64,000 nt of DNA, from contig ML681971.1 in the NCBI GenBank assembly GCA_007922195.1, forward strand, positions 2,617,259-2,681,258, read 5' to 3'. Below, piece after piece: positions 11,541 through 22,009 of the stretch. Origin of the DNA: Podocnemis expansa (taxonomy: Eukaryota; Chordata; Testudines; Podocnemididae). Position 1 is the first letter of the stretch; each line of letters starts with the position of its first letter. The translations under genes were made by a program, and so were the position numbers. A model generated the notes under the pieces. It was not told the origin of the DNA and searched no databases. It saw only the letters and a list, made by a program, of their open reading frames with translations.

Positions 11541-12191
11541 CTTCAGGTTTCTCATGGTTTGAACCTAACAACTGCTCTGATTTGCTGTTACTGTATGACC
11601 TGATCCTATGTTTTACACCCCCTTGCATTTATTTTCATTCCATTCTGTAAGTTCAGCCATCTTTGAAGCATCTGAGGAAGTGGGATTTTCTCCCATGACA
11701 GCTCATGCGAAAAATAAATCTGTTAGTCTTAAAGTGCCACACTACTCTTTTTTTTTTTTTTCTGCGGGACTAGACTAACACAGCTATCCCTTTGGAAATT
11801 GACAATTTCTCAGGTGTAGCTCTGGGTCTGAATCCAAAAGTTGTGATCTGAGCCCAGATCTAATTTAATCTCAAATCTGCAAGCCAGATTTGCTCCTTCC
11901 ATGTGCTGCTCATGTGTGTGGTTAGAAAGAGCTTCCTGAGGACCCTTGGTTTCAAATCCTTTTTAGACTGTGTCCTGCACTCAGCCGCTCACACTTGCAC
12001 CTTTTCACTTGTAACCCAGAGTCCTCTGCATGTGCTCCCCTGGAACTTCAAATGATATACCTAGGACGTGGTGGTTCAAGCCCATGACTGAGAAAATCTG
12101 CTTCAACAGAAGATGAGATACTAAATGGGAACAGTTCAGCCATCTTACCCCCTGTCCTACAGAAGGGCTGGTAACCTCACTGTATGTAAAC

Positions 12192-12393
12192 CAAACAAGG
12201 AGTCCTCTGGCACTTTTAAAGACTAACAAATTTATCACATGAGCTTTTGAGGGAGAAAGTCCCCATCTGAGAAAGTGGGATTTTCTCCCACGAAAGCTCA
12301 TGTGATAAATAAATTTGTTAGTCTTTAAGTGGCAGAGGACTCTTTGTTTGTTTTGCTGAACTAGACTAACATGGCTAGCCCTTTGGAACTTTC
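12192..12393. repeat. Penelope-like element end, hairpin copy
   Basis: The left arm, 12194-12270 ('CAAACAAGGAGTCCTCTGGC', then the AAAGACTAACAAATTTAT and GAGCTTT words), is followed by its reverse complement at 12270-12350. The right arm alone continues into 'GAACTAGACTAACATGGCTA' (about 12358). This is the same layout as the ends of the 8977-11800 element, with no coding sequence between the arms. Confidence 0.8.
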
Positions 12394-12404
12394 ACTATAT
12401 GTAG

Positions 12405-12800
12405 CATGTCTATGCTACAGAGTTTATACCAGTGCAGCTACATCATTGTAGCTATACTGGGATAAATTTGTAGTGTAGACGCACCCAGCACCAGTGGAAG
12501 GGGTTTTTCCATCAGTGTAGGAACACCACCTCCCTGCAGGCTTGTCTTCACTACAACACTACAGAAATGCTGCAGAGTAGATACCTGCTGCAGCAATGGT
12601 GGGGTTTTTCCATTGCCTCTCATAGACAGCTCTGTGGAAGAATTCTTAGTCTTGGTGTCTACACTGGGGCTGGGCTGACTTAAGTTTCACAGCCCTGAGC
12701 AACATAGCTAGGTCAACCTCAGATTTGGGCTAGGCCAAGCCTCCGTGACAGTAGTTCCGTCCACAAAGCATTCTGTCAACACCTGTGTCTATCTGGGGGC
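12405..12800. repeat. MITE-like palindromic repeats
   Basis: The words 'ATGTCTATGCTACAGAGTTTA' and 'TTTGTAGTGTAGACGCACCC' face each other over 85 bp. Two further TGTCTACACT/TGTCTTCACTAC words follow at about 12540 and 12655. These look like ends of Harbinger or Mariner-type MITEs. I could not set exact boundaries or duplications. Confidence 0.4.
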
Positions 12801-12829
12801 TGGGTCAGCATAGCTATGTCATTTGGAGT

Positions 12830-15590
12830 TGGAGGCTTGTGTGCATGTGCACATGTGTGTGTGTGATTGAGAAAGAGAATGGGAAAATGTGTGCAAGCCT
12901 GTCCATTTGAATTTGAAAGTGCATTCCAATTCAACCCCATTAGTAGTATTTTCAGGTTTGCTTTCTGCAGAGCAGACATTCTGGCAATCAACCTTTCCTA
13001 GCATAAATACACACAGTAAGCAAAGGTGAAGGCTTGAATGTGTCTCAAAAGCGAATTTCATGGCATATATTTGATGGCACATCTAATGAGGGAAGAGAAA
13101 TGATTGCATGTGATGTGTAAGTGACCTAGCGAGTGTGAACCTTTCTTGCTAGTAGAGAATTGTTCCCTGGAAGAATTTTGCATACAGCTGAGAATTTTGC
13201 AAATCAATTGGGGGACAGAAAAAAGGTAAATTCTGCAAAGTAAATTACTTATTGGGAATTCTCTGCTCCACTCCATTTAAACCCCTGCTTGCGCACTGAT
13301 ATGGGAGAACAGGATGCATTACTTGCACTTGTTAAGTGTCAGTCTGTAAATAGCAAATCCTGTGTTCGCCATCAGGCTGGCTCTACATACCAGTAAGCCA
13401 AAAAAAATACAGATCTCTAGCTATCCTTCTTAAGGAAACTAGGGGAGGGGGTTGTTGAGGGAGCAATACATCACTGCATTTCTGGATTAAAACTGCTTGT
13501 CTTAGGTTCATTGCAAGATTGAGTAGCAAAGACCACTGTGCTTTCTTCAACCACACGGTGAAATTCTTCCTCCCACGCTTATGCAGAGAAAGGCACTGCT
13601 GCTGAGGTTTTACTGCCAGTATAAAATGAAAATTATATACAAAATGAAGAAGAGAAAATTCTTTTTTCTGCATTTTCCTCTTATTCTGGGTATGACATCA
13701 CTGGCAGCCAATGAGCAAGCAAGCATCTTTTGTGTCTGGACTTCTAATAAAAACTACTTCATCAGAATAATTACAGTAATAATTTATTCACCGTCCATGG
13801 AGTGATACAGCCCAGTCTTCTAACTGACACAGAGAGATCAAATGTACAACTCCCTGAATCATGAGAATCACACATTGAATGACCTCATTGCCTTGCTTGC
13901 ATCCAGCTAACAGGAATTCTAATTGATTATAATTATTTGTGTTGCTGTAGTACTTAGAAGCCCCAGTCTCTAGGGCTTCTAAGCACTTAGTAGCCCCAGA
14001 ACTAAGACCTTGTTGTGCCTGGTGCTGTACAAATTCAGCACAGAGATGATCCCTGTTGCAGCGGGAACTAGCATAGAGCAGCGGTATAAGCAAGCCAGCT
14101 GCCAAACTATGTGAGCCTGGCCTGCGTGTCGGGTGAGTTTGCCATTCTGCTGGGGTATGGGCAGGAGCAGGTTAACGCAAGGGCTGCAACCCATGGCCCT
14201 GGGCTAAGGGGGGGCCCTGACTGCGGCCCCGCAGCAGTGGCAGCACCTTTGGCCGGAGTGCCGCCAGCCCACACTGCCTATGTGCCCAGTGCCAGACCCA
14301 CGGCACTGTCAAGCACCATTCTGTCCTGCTCTGCTCCCAGGCTAGCCAGTGGCTAGCCCATGGAACTGAGGCTGGGGACAGGGCATTGGTCAGGTCCCTG
14401 GACACTGGACTGCAGAGAAGTCTTCCCCTGTCACAGCTGGAGGATGCTGGGCTGTGACAGATGGGTTAAAGATGTCTGTTTTTAAGTGGAAGAACAGCAG
14501 GAGGAGTTTGGAGCAGCACTAACAGATGAGTCAGTTACAAGGGTAGTTGCCAGTGAGAATACAGGGATACGAATGTGCTCCAGTGAGTGACACCAGTGTT
14601 CATAGCCAATCAGAATGCAGGGATTTGTATAATAAAACAGTTAGTGAAAGCTGCCAAATTGTCATGTGCCCATAATTGGACATCATCCCTCCTCTCTAAT
14701 TGGCCAAGACAGTGGCATGTTTGCCACTATAGTGACTAAATCGCTTTTGAAATTCAAAACCAACAAACAAAAAATTAAATGAGTCAAGTGAATTTGCTTT
14801 CAAAATCCTTTTGCAAATACTCTCAGCCAGGTTTCCATTGGATGTTTGTTAAGTAATTTTAGCCCCTCGGCTTAACGTGCGGAATTGATCCCAGTGAGCA
14901 GAACAGCCCCACAGGATAAATATGTTGTCTCTGCATAATTCCTCAATGAAACATTTAGCTAATAGTCCATAGAAGCTCGGAAAGAGTCATGTATAACAGT
15001 CTGGTAGGAGGTTTTTCCTTTAGGGACAGATTCTGGCCTTTGTGCAAGCGTGCAGAGGAGGAAGAGGAAAATACAAGAAGCCACCCTGACATAGAATAGC
15101 AGCCAGAGCTTCCCTTAAGGATCATCCCACCCAACATTGGGCTCTTCCTGGCCCCCTCTGTGGGCCTGTGTTGATACCCTCCATGTGATAGGAATGGAGA
15201 GCCTGATCCTGACAGGTACTGAACACCCTGGGACACAGAACAATTTCAGTGGGACTTGCTGGCAGTCAGCATCTTTCAGGATCAGACCTTTGGGCTGAAC
15301 CCTGAGATCTCTGTTTAGTTTTTCATCAATCTTTACTTATCCAAGCAAACTCTCAGTAGGCTGTGTCAAAGTTTTAGCCATTGCAACTAACTCGTCTATA
15401 TTGCTCCTCCTCCCTCCATCCTCCCCCCAGAGGGCACACAATAATGGATTTGGACTCCTAGCCATCACCTCTGTTAGGAGGAGACCTGCATCTCTCCCTC
15501 CTGACCAGGTACTCTGTGATATTCCCAGCAACCCAGCCAGCCTATAGGTAAGCATTTGTGGGTTGTTTTCTCCCCAAGAGCTTTGATCAC
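12830..15590. other. Unique DNA, no gene seen
   Basis: Nothing was recognised apart from a short (TG)n-like patch at 12840-12865, an 11-bp hairpin at 13953-13983 and a GC-rich patch at 14110-14350. No open frame shows a family motif. Confidence 0.5.
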
Positions 15591-15593
15591 TGT

Positions 15594-16077
15594 GGCTCTG
15601 TCCACACGTACATCGTTACTTCAAAATAAAGTCCTTATTTCAAAATAAGTTAATTCGAATTAAGAAAATGTTAATTCGAGTTAAGGGAATAGCTCAAAGC
15701 AAAATAGCATGTCCAAACACAGGACTTGCTATTTCGCTTTAGGAGAGGGGCACCATGGGAGGTGTGGCAACGTGGCCCCCTCCCTGGGCCATGGCCCCAC
15801 GCAATATAGGCTAAAAGGAAGGCACCCTGGAAAGGAGAAGGGCAAAAGTTATTTATTTCAAAATAACAGGTCCGAACAGCGTTATTTCGAAATAACCATT
15901 TCGAAATAACAGCCGTTTTGATTTAAAGAAGGTTTAAGCTATTTTGAAATGACAGCTCTTATTTCAAAATGACAGAGCTCGTCATTTCGAAATAAGAATA
16001 CGTCATGTGGACCTAATCTCTTTTATTTTGAAATAATCAGTGTTATTTTGAAATAAAAGAGACATGTGGACATACCG
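15594..16077. mobile_element. Palindrome-rich Harbinger-like MITE
   Basis: The left end GGCTCTGTCCACACGT and right end ACATGTGGACATACCG are imperfect inverted repeats. A 3-bp flank (TGT) repeats on both sides. The interior is packed with TTATTTCGAAATAA-type palindromes and their decayed forms. It resembles the element at 5009-5821 inside, but its ends differ slightly. Confidence 0.6.
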
Positions 16078-16557
16078 TGTGTGTCTACCAGTTGCCAACC
16101 AACTCTTTCTAAGCAAGTACTATTTTTCCTTAAGAAAAAAGCATTATAAGAAAACATAAAAAGCAATAGAAGTCCTCTTTGCACGCTGGAAGCTCACCAG
16201 ATATCACCCATCAATCTTATCAGGCTCTGCTAGGCCTAAGGTTTGGGGCACCCATTCAGGGAGCAGCCCCTATCTCTTCTCTCTGATCTAGCACTTTAAA
16301 CCTAGTCTTTTTGTATTAAATGTCCTTTTCTTATGTTGGTTTCCGAAAATCATTGTCTGAATCAATCTATGTAAACGTCTCCAGAATCAGAAGCTCTTTA
16401 GAGCTGTTTATAACTATATGACTAAACTTACTGATATACCCCAGCCCCCGCACACTCAAACGAACTCTTTTTGGTTACATACTGGTTTTGGTTCCCAGGG
16501 GGATATGATAACTCTTCCAGCCTTGGAGCTACATACACTCCCTGGCCCACAGTGAGA
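16078..16557. other. No recognisable feature
   Basis: AT-rich DNA without motif or repeat that I recognise. Confidence 0.5.
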
Positions 16558-16765
16558 CATGAATGTAACATAACATAGAAACTGGAAGGAGCCATGAGAG
16601 GTCATCAAGTCCAATCCCCTGTGCTCACGGCAGGACCAAGTACCCTCTTAAACCATCCCTGACAGGGGTTTATCTAACCTGCTCTTAAAAACTTTCAATG
16701 ATGGAGATTCTACAACCTGCTTAGGCAATTTATTTCAGTGGTTAATCTCCCTGTGTCACAAGATG
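16558..16765 (-). mobile_element. CR1 LINE 3' tail
   Basis: The plus strand reads 'CATAGAAACTGGAAGGAGCC', 'GAGGTCATCAAGTCCAATCC', 'CATCCCTGACAGGGGTTTAT' and 'CTAACCTGCTCTTAAAAAC', the reverse complement of a CR1 3' untranslated region. Only about 200 bp remain, with no coding part. Confidence 0.75.
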
Positions 16766-16839
16766 CACATCTGTCAGCCCTAGGTTATGATCTGTGTAAT
16801 TTTCCTGTTCACTTTTGCAATGTAATTGTATGGTTTGAT

Positions 16840-17623
16840 CAGAGCCAGCTCAAGGCTCTGTGGTGTCCCAAGCCAGCTTTTGCTTCTGCACCCCCTCCTG
16901 TGACCAAGGGGGAGGAGAATGGGGGGGGGGCGGAACATGGCCTCTGCTCTGGGCCAGCTCGCCCTGCCCCCAGGGTGGGGAACAGCTGGCCCAGGGGTGG
17001 AGCGGGCCAGACCAGAGGCTGGCCTCCACTCTCCTACCCTACCCCTGAGCTGACTGTTCTGCCCTAGGGGTGGGGAGGGCCAGCCCAGAGGTGGGGCGAG
17101 AGAGCAGACTCCACCTCATGGGCTGGCCTGCTCTGCCCCTGGAGGCAAAGTGGCTAGCTTGGGGAGGGGTGGGAGTGCGGGATCCGTCTTCCTGTCCGGC
17201 CCACTGCACCACTCCTAAGCTGCAGTGCCCCGAGCCAATACCTCATGGGCTATGTTACCTCTAAGCTGTGCGCATGTGCGCACGCACAGAGCTTGTGAAA
17301 GTCATGCACACAACAAAATAAAGTGCACACAAAAAAATTCAACAGCGCTAATATTTTTATGCTACTTTAAGAAGGTGATTTCAAGTAACATGTTTCAAAT
17401 AACATTTTGTAATTTATAAAACCATTTCCACCACTGGATCAAAATAAAATTTAGATATTATTTGCATCATACTCACTTCATTGCACTCACAAGTTTGACC
17501 GCACTCACTGGAGTGTGCACAAATTTGGACACCGGCTCCAAAAATTTGCACAAAAGAAATTTTTTGCACGCATAGCCTATGAAAAATTAGAGGGAACATT
17601 GCTCATGGGTAGAGCTGGCCCTG
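16840..17623. mobile_element. Non-autonomous hAT element (CAGAGCCAGCTC ends)
   Basis: The ends CAGAGCCAGCTC and GAGCTGGCCCTG are flanked by a perfect 8-bp duplication GGTTTGAT (16832-16839 and 17624-17631). The interior is GC-rich and similar to that of the 47227-47761 element ('GGGCCAGCCCAGAGG', 'CCTGCTCTGCCC'). Another hAT (17250-17601) is nested within it. No transposase is present. Confidence 0.85.
17250..17601. mobile_element. Nested hAT element (CAATGTTCCCTCTAA-type ends)
   Basis: The ends CTATGTTACCTCTAA and TTAGAGGGAACATTG are flanked by a perfect 8-bp duplication CTCATGGG (17242-17249 and 17602-17609). It lies inside the 16840-17623 element and so inserted later. The family also occurs at 63091-63477. 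Confidence 0.87.
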
Positions 17624-17673
17624 GGTTTGATGCCAATTATGCCATGCAAGGTTCCCTTCTGAATACTCTATCA

Positions 17674-17860
17674 CATAGCTGGCCAAACTTATGGAACTCA
17701 AGAGCCACACAAGTTAATTATTAAACCTTCAAGAGCTGCGCTGAGGCATAGAGCAATATACTTTTACCTATGAAATGGGTTTGCTGACATTCTTCCGCGA
17801 GCCACACTTTTTCATTCAAGAGCCACGTGCGGCTCCTGAGCTGCAGTTTGGCCACATCTG
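17674..17860. mobile_element. Short hAT element (GGCCAAACT ends)
   Basis: The ends CATAGCTGGCCAAACTT and AGTTTGGCCACATCTG are flanked by CTCTATCA and CTCTACCA (7 of 8 match). The inside ('GGAACTCAAGAGCCACACAAG', 'AAGAGCCACGTGCGGCTCC') matches the 723-bp element at 43751-44473, of which it is an internally deleted relative. Confidence 0.85.
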
Positions 17861-18149
17861 CTCTACCATATTGTTAGAGTATTGTGTACTGTACCATTAT
17901 GTATGTGTACAGAGGTGAAGTATGTTTCAGAGCTTAGATCCTGAGGACTCCCTGTGTGAGGCTGGAGAATTACATGACAAGGGAAATGCAGATTTAGCTG
18001 CCTAGTTCTGGCAGAAGTAAAGAGAATCACACAGCAGTACAGAGAGGGAGGGGCTGGGGGGGGTGAAAAGCAGGAATGCACACATTTTAGGGTGAGAAGC
18101 TGCTGGCTTGGGCCAGAGAAGTACCACCTTAGAAGTAATGGAGGGTTAT

Positions 18150-18565
18150 TTACCTGTAAACTTCCTTCTTTGAGATGGGGTGATCACATAGATTCTGAGT
18201 TAGGTGTGTATGTGCCATGGTGCACAGTAATCCAACAGAGCTGTAACTACTGTTTATGGTGCCCGAGGCACGTTCTGAGCAGAACACGCTCCTTACAAAG
18301 GTCGGCACCTGGGGAGAGTGACACAAAATGCACCCTTTAATGGAGCAGCTCAATGGAGCCACTCTGGTGCGCCTCAGGCAAAGCCCCACTTGCCTCACTG
18401 TAGTTATGACACGGTCATCCGGAAGGTTTTTTGACGTAGCATGTCCCCGTAGGGTCAGTCATCAACACACCCTCAGTCCCATGCTCTGGCTGTGGTGTAT
18501 ATAGGTGGTGCTGACACTGCCCGCCCCCCCCCTTCAGTCCCTTCTTTCCACTAACTCCGAAAAGT
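18150..18565. repeat. DIRS inverted terminal repeat (3' side)
   Basis: Minus the hAT at 18236-18414, the plus strand here aligns to the reverse complement of 23190-27690 minus the CR1. Shared words include CATAGATTCTGAG/CATACATTCTGAG, TCATCCGG/TCATCCAG, TATATAGGTGGTG/TATACAGGTGGTG and CCTTCAGTCC/CCTTCAGTTCC. The agreement runs over about 240 bp with substitutions. Confidence 0.8.
18236..18414. mobile_element. Short hAT element (CAGRGCYRTAACTA family)
   Basis: The left end CAGAGCTGTAACTAC and right end GTAGTTATGACACGG are imperfect inverted repeats. The flanks TAATCCAA and TCATCCGG agree at 5 of 8. The other DIRS terminal repeat has an uninterrupted GTCATCCAG at this point, which confirms the insertion site. 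Related copies: 32326, 37663, 52281. Confidence 0.8.
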
Positions 18566-18584
18566 GGGGACGGCGGGAGGGTAT

Positions 18585-18685
18585 GGAATGTATGTGAGCA
18601 GCCCATATCAAAGAAGAAAATTTACGGGTAAGCAATCCTCCATTCTTGGAGCGCTGCTCGCATCCATTCTGAATCAGGTGACTCA
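18585..18685. repeat. DIRS internal complementary region
   Basis: The segment begins GGAATGTATGTGAGCAG...AAAGAAGAA, like the right outer end of the DIRS (27631-27660), and continues TCTTGGAGCGCTGCTCGCATC then CATTCTGAATCAG, like the left outer end (18165-18205). It therefore looks like the two element ends joined head to tail, the circle-junction template known in DIRS elements. It lies next to the 3' terminal repeat, as expected. Confidence 0.75.
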
Positions 18686-18696
18686 GATCGAGGGAT

Positions 18697-19167
18697 GTGA
18701 TTGTTCCCCTCTATTCGGCACTGGTGAGGCCGCATCTGGAATATTGTTTTCAGTTTTGGGTACCTCACTACAAAAAGGATGTGGACAAATTAGGAAGAGT
18801 CCAGTGGAGGGCAATGAAAATGATCAAGGGGCTAGAGCACAAGACTTACGAAGAGAGACTGAAGGAACTAGGCTTATATAGCCTGCAGAAGAGAAGAGTG
18901 AGGGGGGATTTGATAGCAGCCTTCAACTACTTGAAGGGATGCTCCAAGGAGGACGGAGCTTGGCTGTTCTCAGTAGTAACAGAGGACAGAACAAGGAGCA
19001 ATGGTTTCAAGTTGCAGCTGGGGAGGTTGAGGTTGGGTATTAGGAAAAACTTTCTTACTAGGAGGGTGGTGAAGCATTGGAATGGGTTACCTAGGGAAGT
19101 GGTGGAATTTCCATCTTTGGAGATATTTAAGGCTTGGTTAGACAAAACCCTGGCTGGGGTGATTTAG
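18697..19167 (+). pseudogene. CR1 ORF2 C-terminal fragment
   Basis: This 156-codon open frame is the C-terminal end of a CR1 reverse transcriptase: [16 protein letters not shown] at the start, then [39 protein letters not shown] and a normal end at TLAGVI-stop. The endonuclease and RT core are absent because of 5' truncation, so it cannot act alone. It has no internal stop, suggesting a fairly young insertion. It is useful as a reference for the full-length copy at 23228-27528, which has a premature stop after FLTR. Confidence 0.88.
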
Positions 19168-19205
19168 AGTGGTCCTGCTTTTTTTGGCAGGAGGTTGGAC
19201 TAGAT

Positions 19206-20342
19206 CAGCGGTTCCCAACCAGTGTGCCAGGGCACACTGGTGTGCCGAGGGAACACCCAAAATGTGCTGTGAGCATCCCGCAGAGCTGGAGTTAAAGTTC
19301 CCTCCCTCTTAAGCCCAGCCACCTGGGCTGTGCAGGGCTGGGAAAAGGCATGGGTTAAAGTAAGGGGGAAGGCACCAGAACACAGATCCGGGGCCCCCTA
19401 TTTTTAGGCAAGCAGCATTCTGGCTTCCTAAAAATAGAGGAAGGCACTAGAACGGGGAGTTCCAAGGATACCCCTAAAAATAGCAGGAGCAGCCCAAATG
19501 CGCCGTTCAGGTGGCTCCACTTTAAACCTGGCTCCACCTTAAGCCCAGCCAGTAGAGAGCTGGGGGAGGCTGGGAGTGTGTGAATCTCTCTCTGCGGGGT
19601 GGAGTAGCTTGTGTCAGCCAGCCTGCAAACAGCCCAGGTAAGGGCGTTGGGGGGCAGGGCTGCATAGGGCAGGTGTGTGTGTGTGTGTGTAGCAGACGTG
19701 GGTGGGAGTGGATGTCTAGCAGAGGGTGTGTAGCTGGGGTTGTGGAGTGGCTGTTGGTTGGGGGGGTGTAGCTGGGGGCTGGAGGCCTAGTTCTGACCCC
19801 TGCAGTGATGGGAGGGTCCATCACAGGCAGAAGGGGGCTGGGGGAGGGGAGGACGGGACCCACTGGGGTGGGAGGGAGCAGCAGTGGGGTGAGGATTTGC
19901 CCTGGATGGCAGGGAGCCACTGCGGAGAAGGAGGAAGTGGGTACTGTGCCATGCTCCCCTGACCTACCTACCCACTCCCCAGGTTCACCCTGCCCCTCCA
20001 CAAAGCCACTTTTGTTCTCCCTTCCCCTCTCCTCTGTTGCCACCCTCATGCTGTTCCTCATATGGCTGCCCTTGTCCTCTTTTGCCACTCCTGCCCTGCT
20101 CTGCTCCCCACACTCACTCCTGCCACTGCACACAACTCCTGGCCTCCCGTGTTTTGCCACCCCTGCTCTGCTACCCCTACTTCCCCACATAGCAGCATTT
20201 CCAAAACATTGTTCCATGGTTCATGAATATTCATAAGTAATTTAAGTTGATTTGAATATTCATGTTTTTTAACAGTGGTGTGCCTAGAAAAATTTGAAGG
20301 TATCAAGGTGTGCCATGGCAGAGAAAAGGTTGGGAACCACTG
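19206..20342. mobile_element. 1.1-kb hAT element nested in CR1
   Basis: The ends CAGCGGTTCCCAACC and GGTTGGGAACCACTG are near-perfect inverted repeats flanked by GACTAGAT and CACTAGAT (7 of 8). The flanks are CR1 tail sequence that becomes continuous when the element is removed. The inside holds a (TG)n patch at 19672-19690 and GC-rich DNA. No transposase domain is recognisable in either strand. Confidence 0.9.
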
Positions 20343-20482
20343 CACTAGATGACCACATGAGCTCCCATCTAACCCTATGATTCTATGATTCTGTGACTTA
20401 CAAGCCTCGTGCAGGATGGTGGGCAGAGTTATGATTTCCCTGCATGTAGTATCACGCTGCCAAAGGCCTCATCATCCCTCAT

Positions 20483-21260
20483 TCATTGGACAATGGCGTA
20501 GTGAGAGGCAAAAGTATGGACTGAGGACCAGGGGGTTGCCCTGCAGATTTCTTGAATGGGCACTTGTGCCAGGAAGGCCGTTGATGAGGCCTGTGCTGTG
20601 GTTGAATGTGCTTTGACTTTCCGCGGAAGGGGAACCTTCGCCCAGCAGTAAAAGCCTTTGATGCAGCTCGTTATCCAGGACAAGATGTGCTGCGTTGTCA
20701 CTGCCTTACCCTTCATGTGCTTGGCACCCGTGATGGAGAGCTGGCTTGACCTGCGTAATGGTCTGGTCAGTTCAATGTAGATGGCAAGTACCCTTCTAAC
20801 ATCAAGGGCATGCCACCTCCTCTGGTTCTCTGTCATGTGTGGCCCTGGGAAGAACACTGGGAGGAAAATGTCTTGGTTTATATGGAAGGAGGAGACCAGC
20901 TTGGGTAAGACGTCCAGGTAGGGTCATAGCTGAACCTTGTCTTCATGAAAAACCGCATATGGAGGTTCTGAGGATAGAGCCTTTAGCTCCAATACCTTCC
21001 TTGCTGAAGTAACGGCTGCTAGGAATGCTACCTTCCATGACAGGACTAGCAGGAAGCATGAGTTCCAAAGGCAGGTTCGTGAGCCCATTGAAGAGTAGGT
21101 TCAAGTCCCACTGGGGAACCAGGTCCCACACCTGCAAGTAGAACCTTTCCATCCTCTTGAGAAATCTGGATGTTATGTGGTGTGGGAAGGGGGTGATCCT
21201 CTGAAAGGAACTGTGGAAGGTTGAAATTGCTGCTAGGTGGACCTTAAGGGAGGCCAGAGC
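20483..21260 (-). pseudogene. DIRS tyrosine recombinase remnant
   Basis: The open segment 20483-20857 carries RRWHALDVRRVLAIY, then KAHSTTAQASSTAFLA, IQEICRATPWSSVHTFASHY. This is the pattern of DIRS tyrosine recombinases, which integrate a circular intermediate. The C-terminal catalytic block normally reads H-x-x-R; here the Arg is Thr (HSTT). The nucleophile Tyr in SHY is present. An upstream piece at 20943-21152 (WDLNLLFNGLTNLPLELM) is the N-terminal part in another frame, so at least one frameshift lies between. Inactive. Confidence 0.82.
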
Positions 21261-22009
21261 TAATCCCTGCCCTTTCAGGAGCAGGAGCTAGTCAAGCATG
21301 GTTTGGATAGGGGCATACTCTGGGTTGACCAGTCTAGACATAGCTGATAGGAAGAACAACTTCCACTTTGGTCTGTAGATAGCCCACGTGGATGGTTTTC
21401 TGCTCTTGATCAGTACTTACTGTACTTCCCTTGAGTAGGCTCTCTCTGCTGAGCAAAACCATGGAGCTTCCATATCATCAGGTGTAGGGAGTCCCAGTCT
21501 GGGTGCTAGAGGCATTCCAAGTCCTGGGTTAACAGGTCCATCCAGGCTGGAAGTGTCTTGTGCAGGACCACTGATTAGTCGAGGAGCATGCTGAACCAGG
21601 GCTAGTGAGGCCAGGCTGGGGCTATCATGATTACCCTTGCCCAGTCTTGCTCTGTAACAAGACCCTGTGAATCAGTGGGTTTGGTGAGAAGGCATAGAGG
21701 AGGGGACCTTCCCAGCTGATCAGAAGAGCACCTGACAGTGACCTGCTCTCTCTGCCCCTGAGAGAGCAGTATCAGTCACACTTGCAGTTTGTGTAGCTCA
21801 CAAATAAATCTCTCTTGGGGATGCCCCATTCCAGAAAGAGGTGTCTTGCCACCTCCAGGTGCACGAACCACACGTGTTTTGGAGGGACAGAATTGTCTGC
21901 TGAGTTTGTTCACCTGGTTGCTGTTCACCCCTGGTATGTGGGCTGCCACTAGGTGAAAGTTGTTCTCTAGAGACTGCCTCTTTGCACAGGGCAGATGAGT
22001 GGGCTCCCC
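21261..22009 (-). other. Decayed DIRS interior
   Basis: This lies between the recombinase and RNase H remnants and is presumably the RT/RH-to-recombinase spacer of the same element. I could not follow a continuous reading frame or identify motifs here. Confidence 0.45.

Larger units (their letters stand above)
8977..11800 (-). mobile_element. Penelope-like element with inverted duplicated ends
   Basis: The main copy lies on the minus strand: a 5' coding end near 11297, reverse transcriptase, Cys-rich linker, GIY-YIG endonuclease, and a 3' end at about 8977. From about 11256 to 11800 a second copy of the endonuclease end lies on the plus strand, so the two ends are inverted copies of each other (compare 9000-9240 with 11500-11730). 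This fits the pseudo-LTR organisation known for Penelope-like elements. The right arm alone has an extra tail reading GGGACTAGACTAACACAGCT (about 11766). The reading frame is broken by stops and a frameshift, so this copy should not be active. Confidence 0.9.
18692..20397 (+). mobile_element. 5'-truncated CR1 LINE, split by a hAT
   Basis: The copy begins in the RT region (GGGATGTGATTGTTCCCC) and runs to the 3' tail. The tail stops at 19205 inside GGAC-TAGAT and resumes at 20343 with CTAGATGACCACATGAG, ending in two ATTCTATG-type repeats. A hAT of 1137 bp sits between. The CR1 inserted into the DIRS next to its internal complementary region. Confidence 0.9.

Noticed and set aside
14858..14900. 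Second tRNA-Val-like remnant (GGCTTAACGTGCGGAATTG)
   Set aside because: The match is about 15 bases with no A box or tail; too little to call.
19522..20217. 231-codon open frame on the minus strand
   Set aside because: It lies wholly inside the non-coding interior of the 19206-20342 hAT and is Pro/Ser/His low-complexity.
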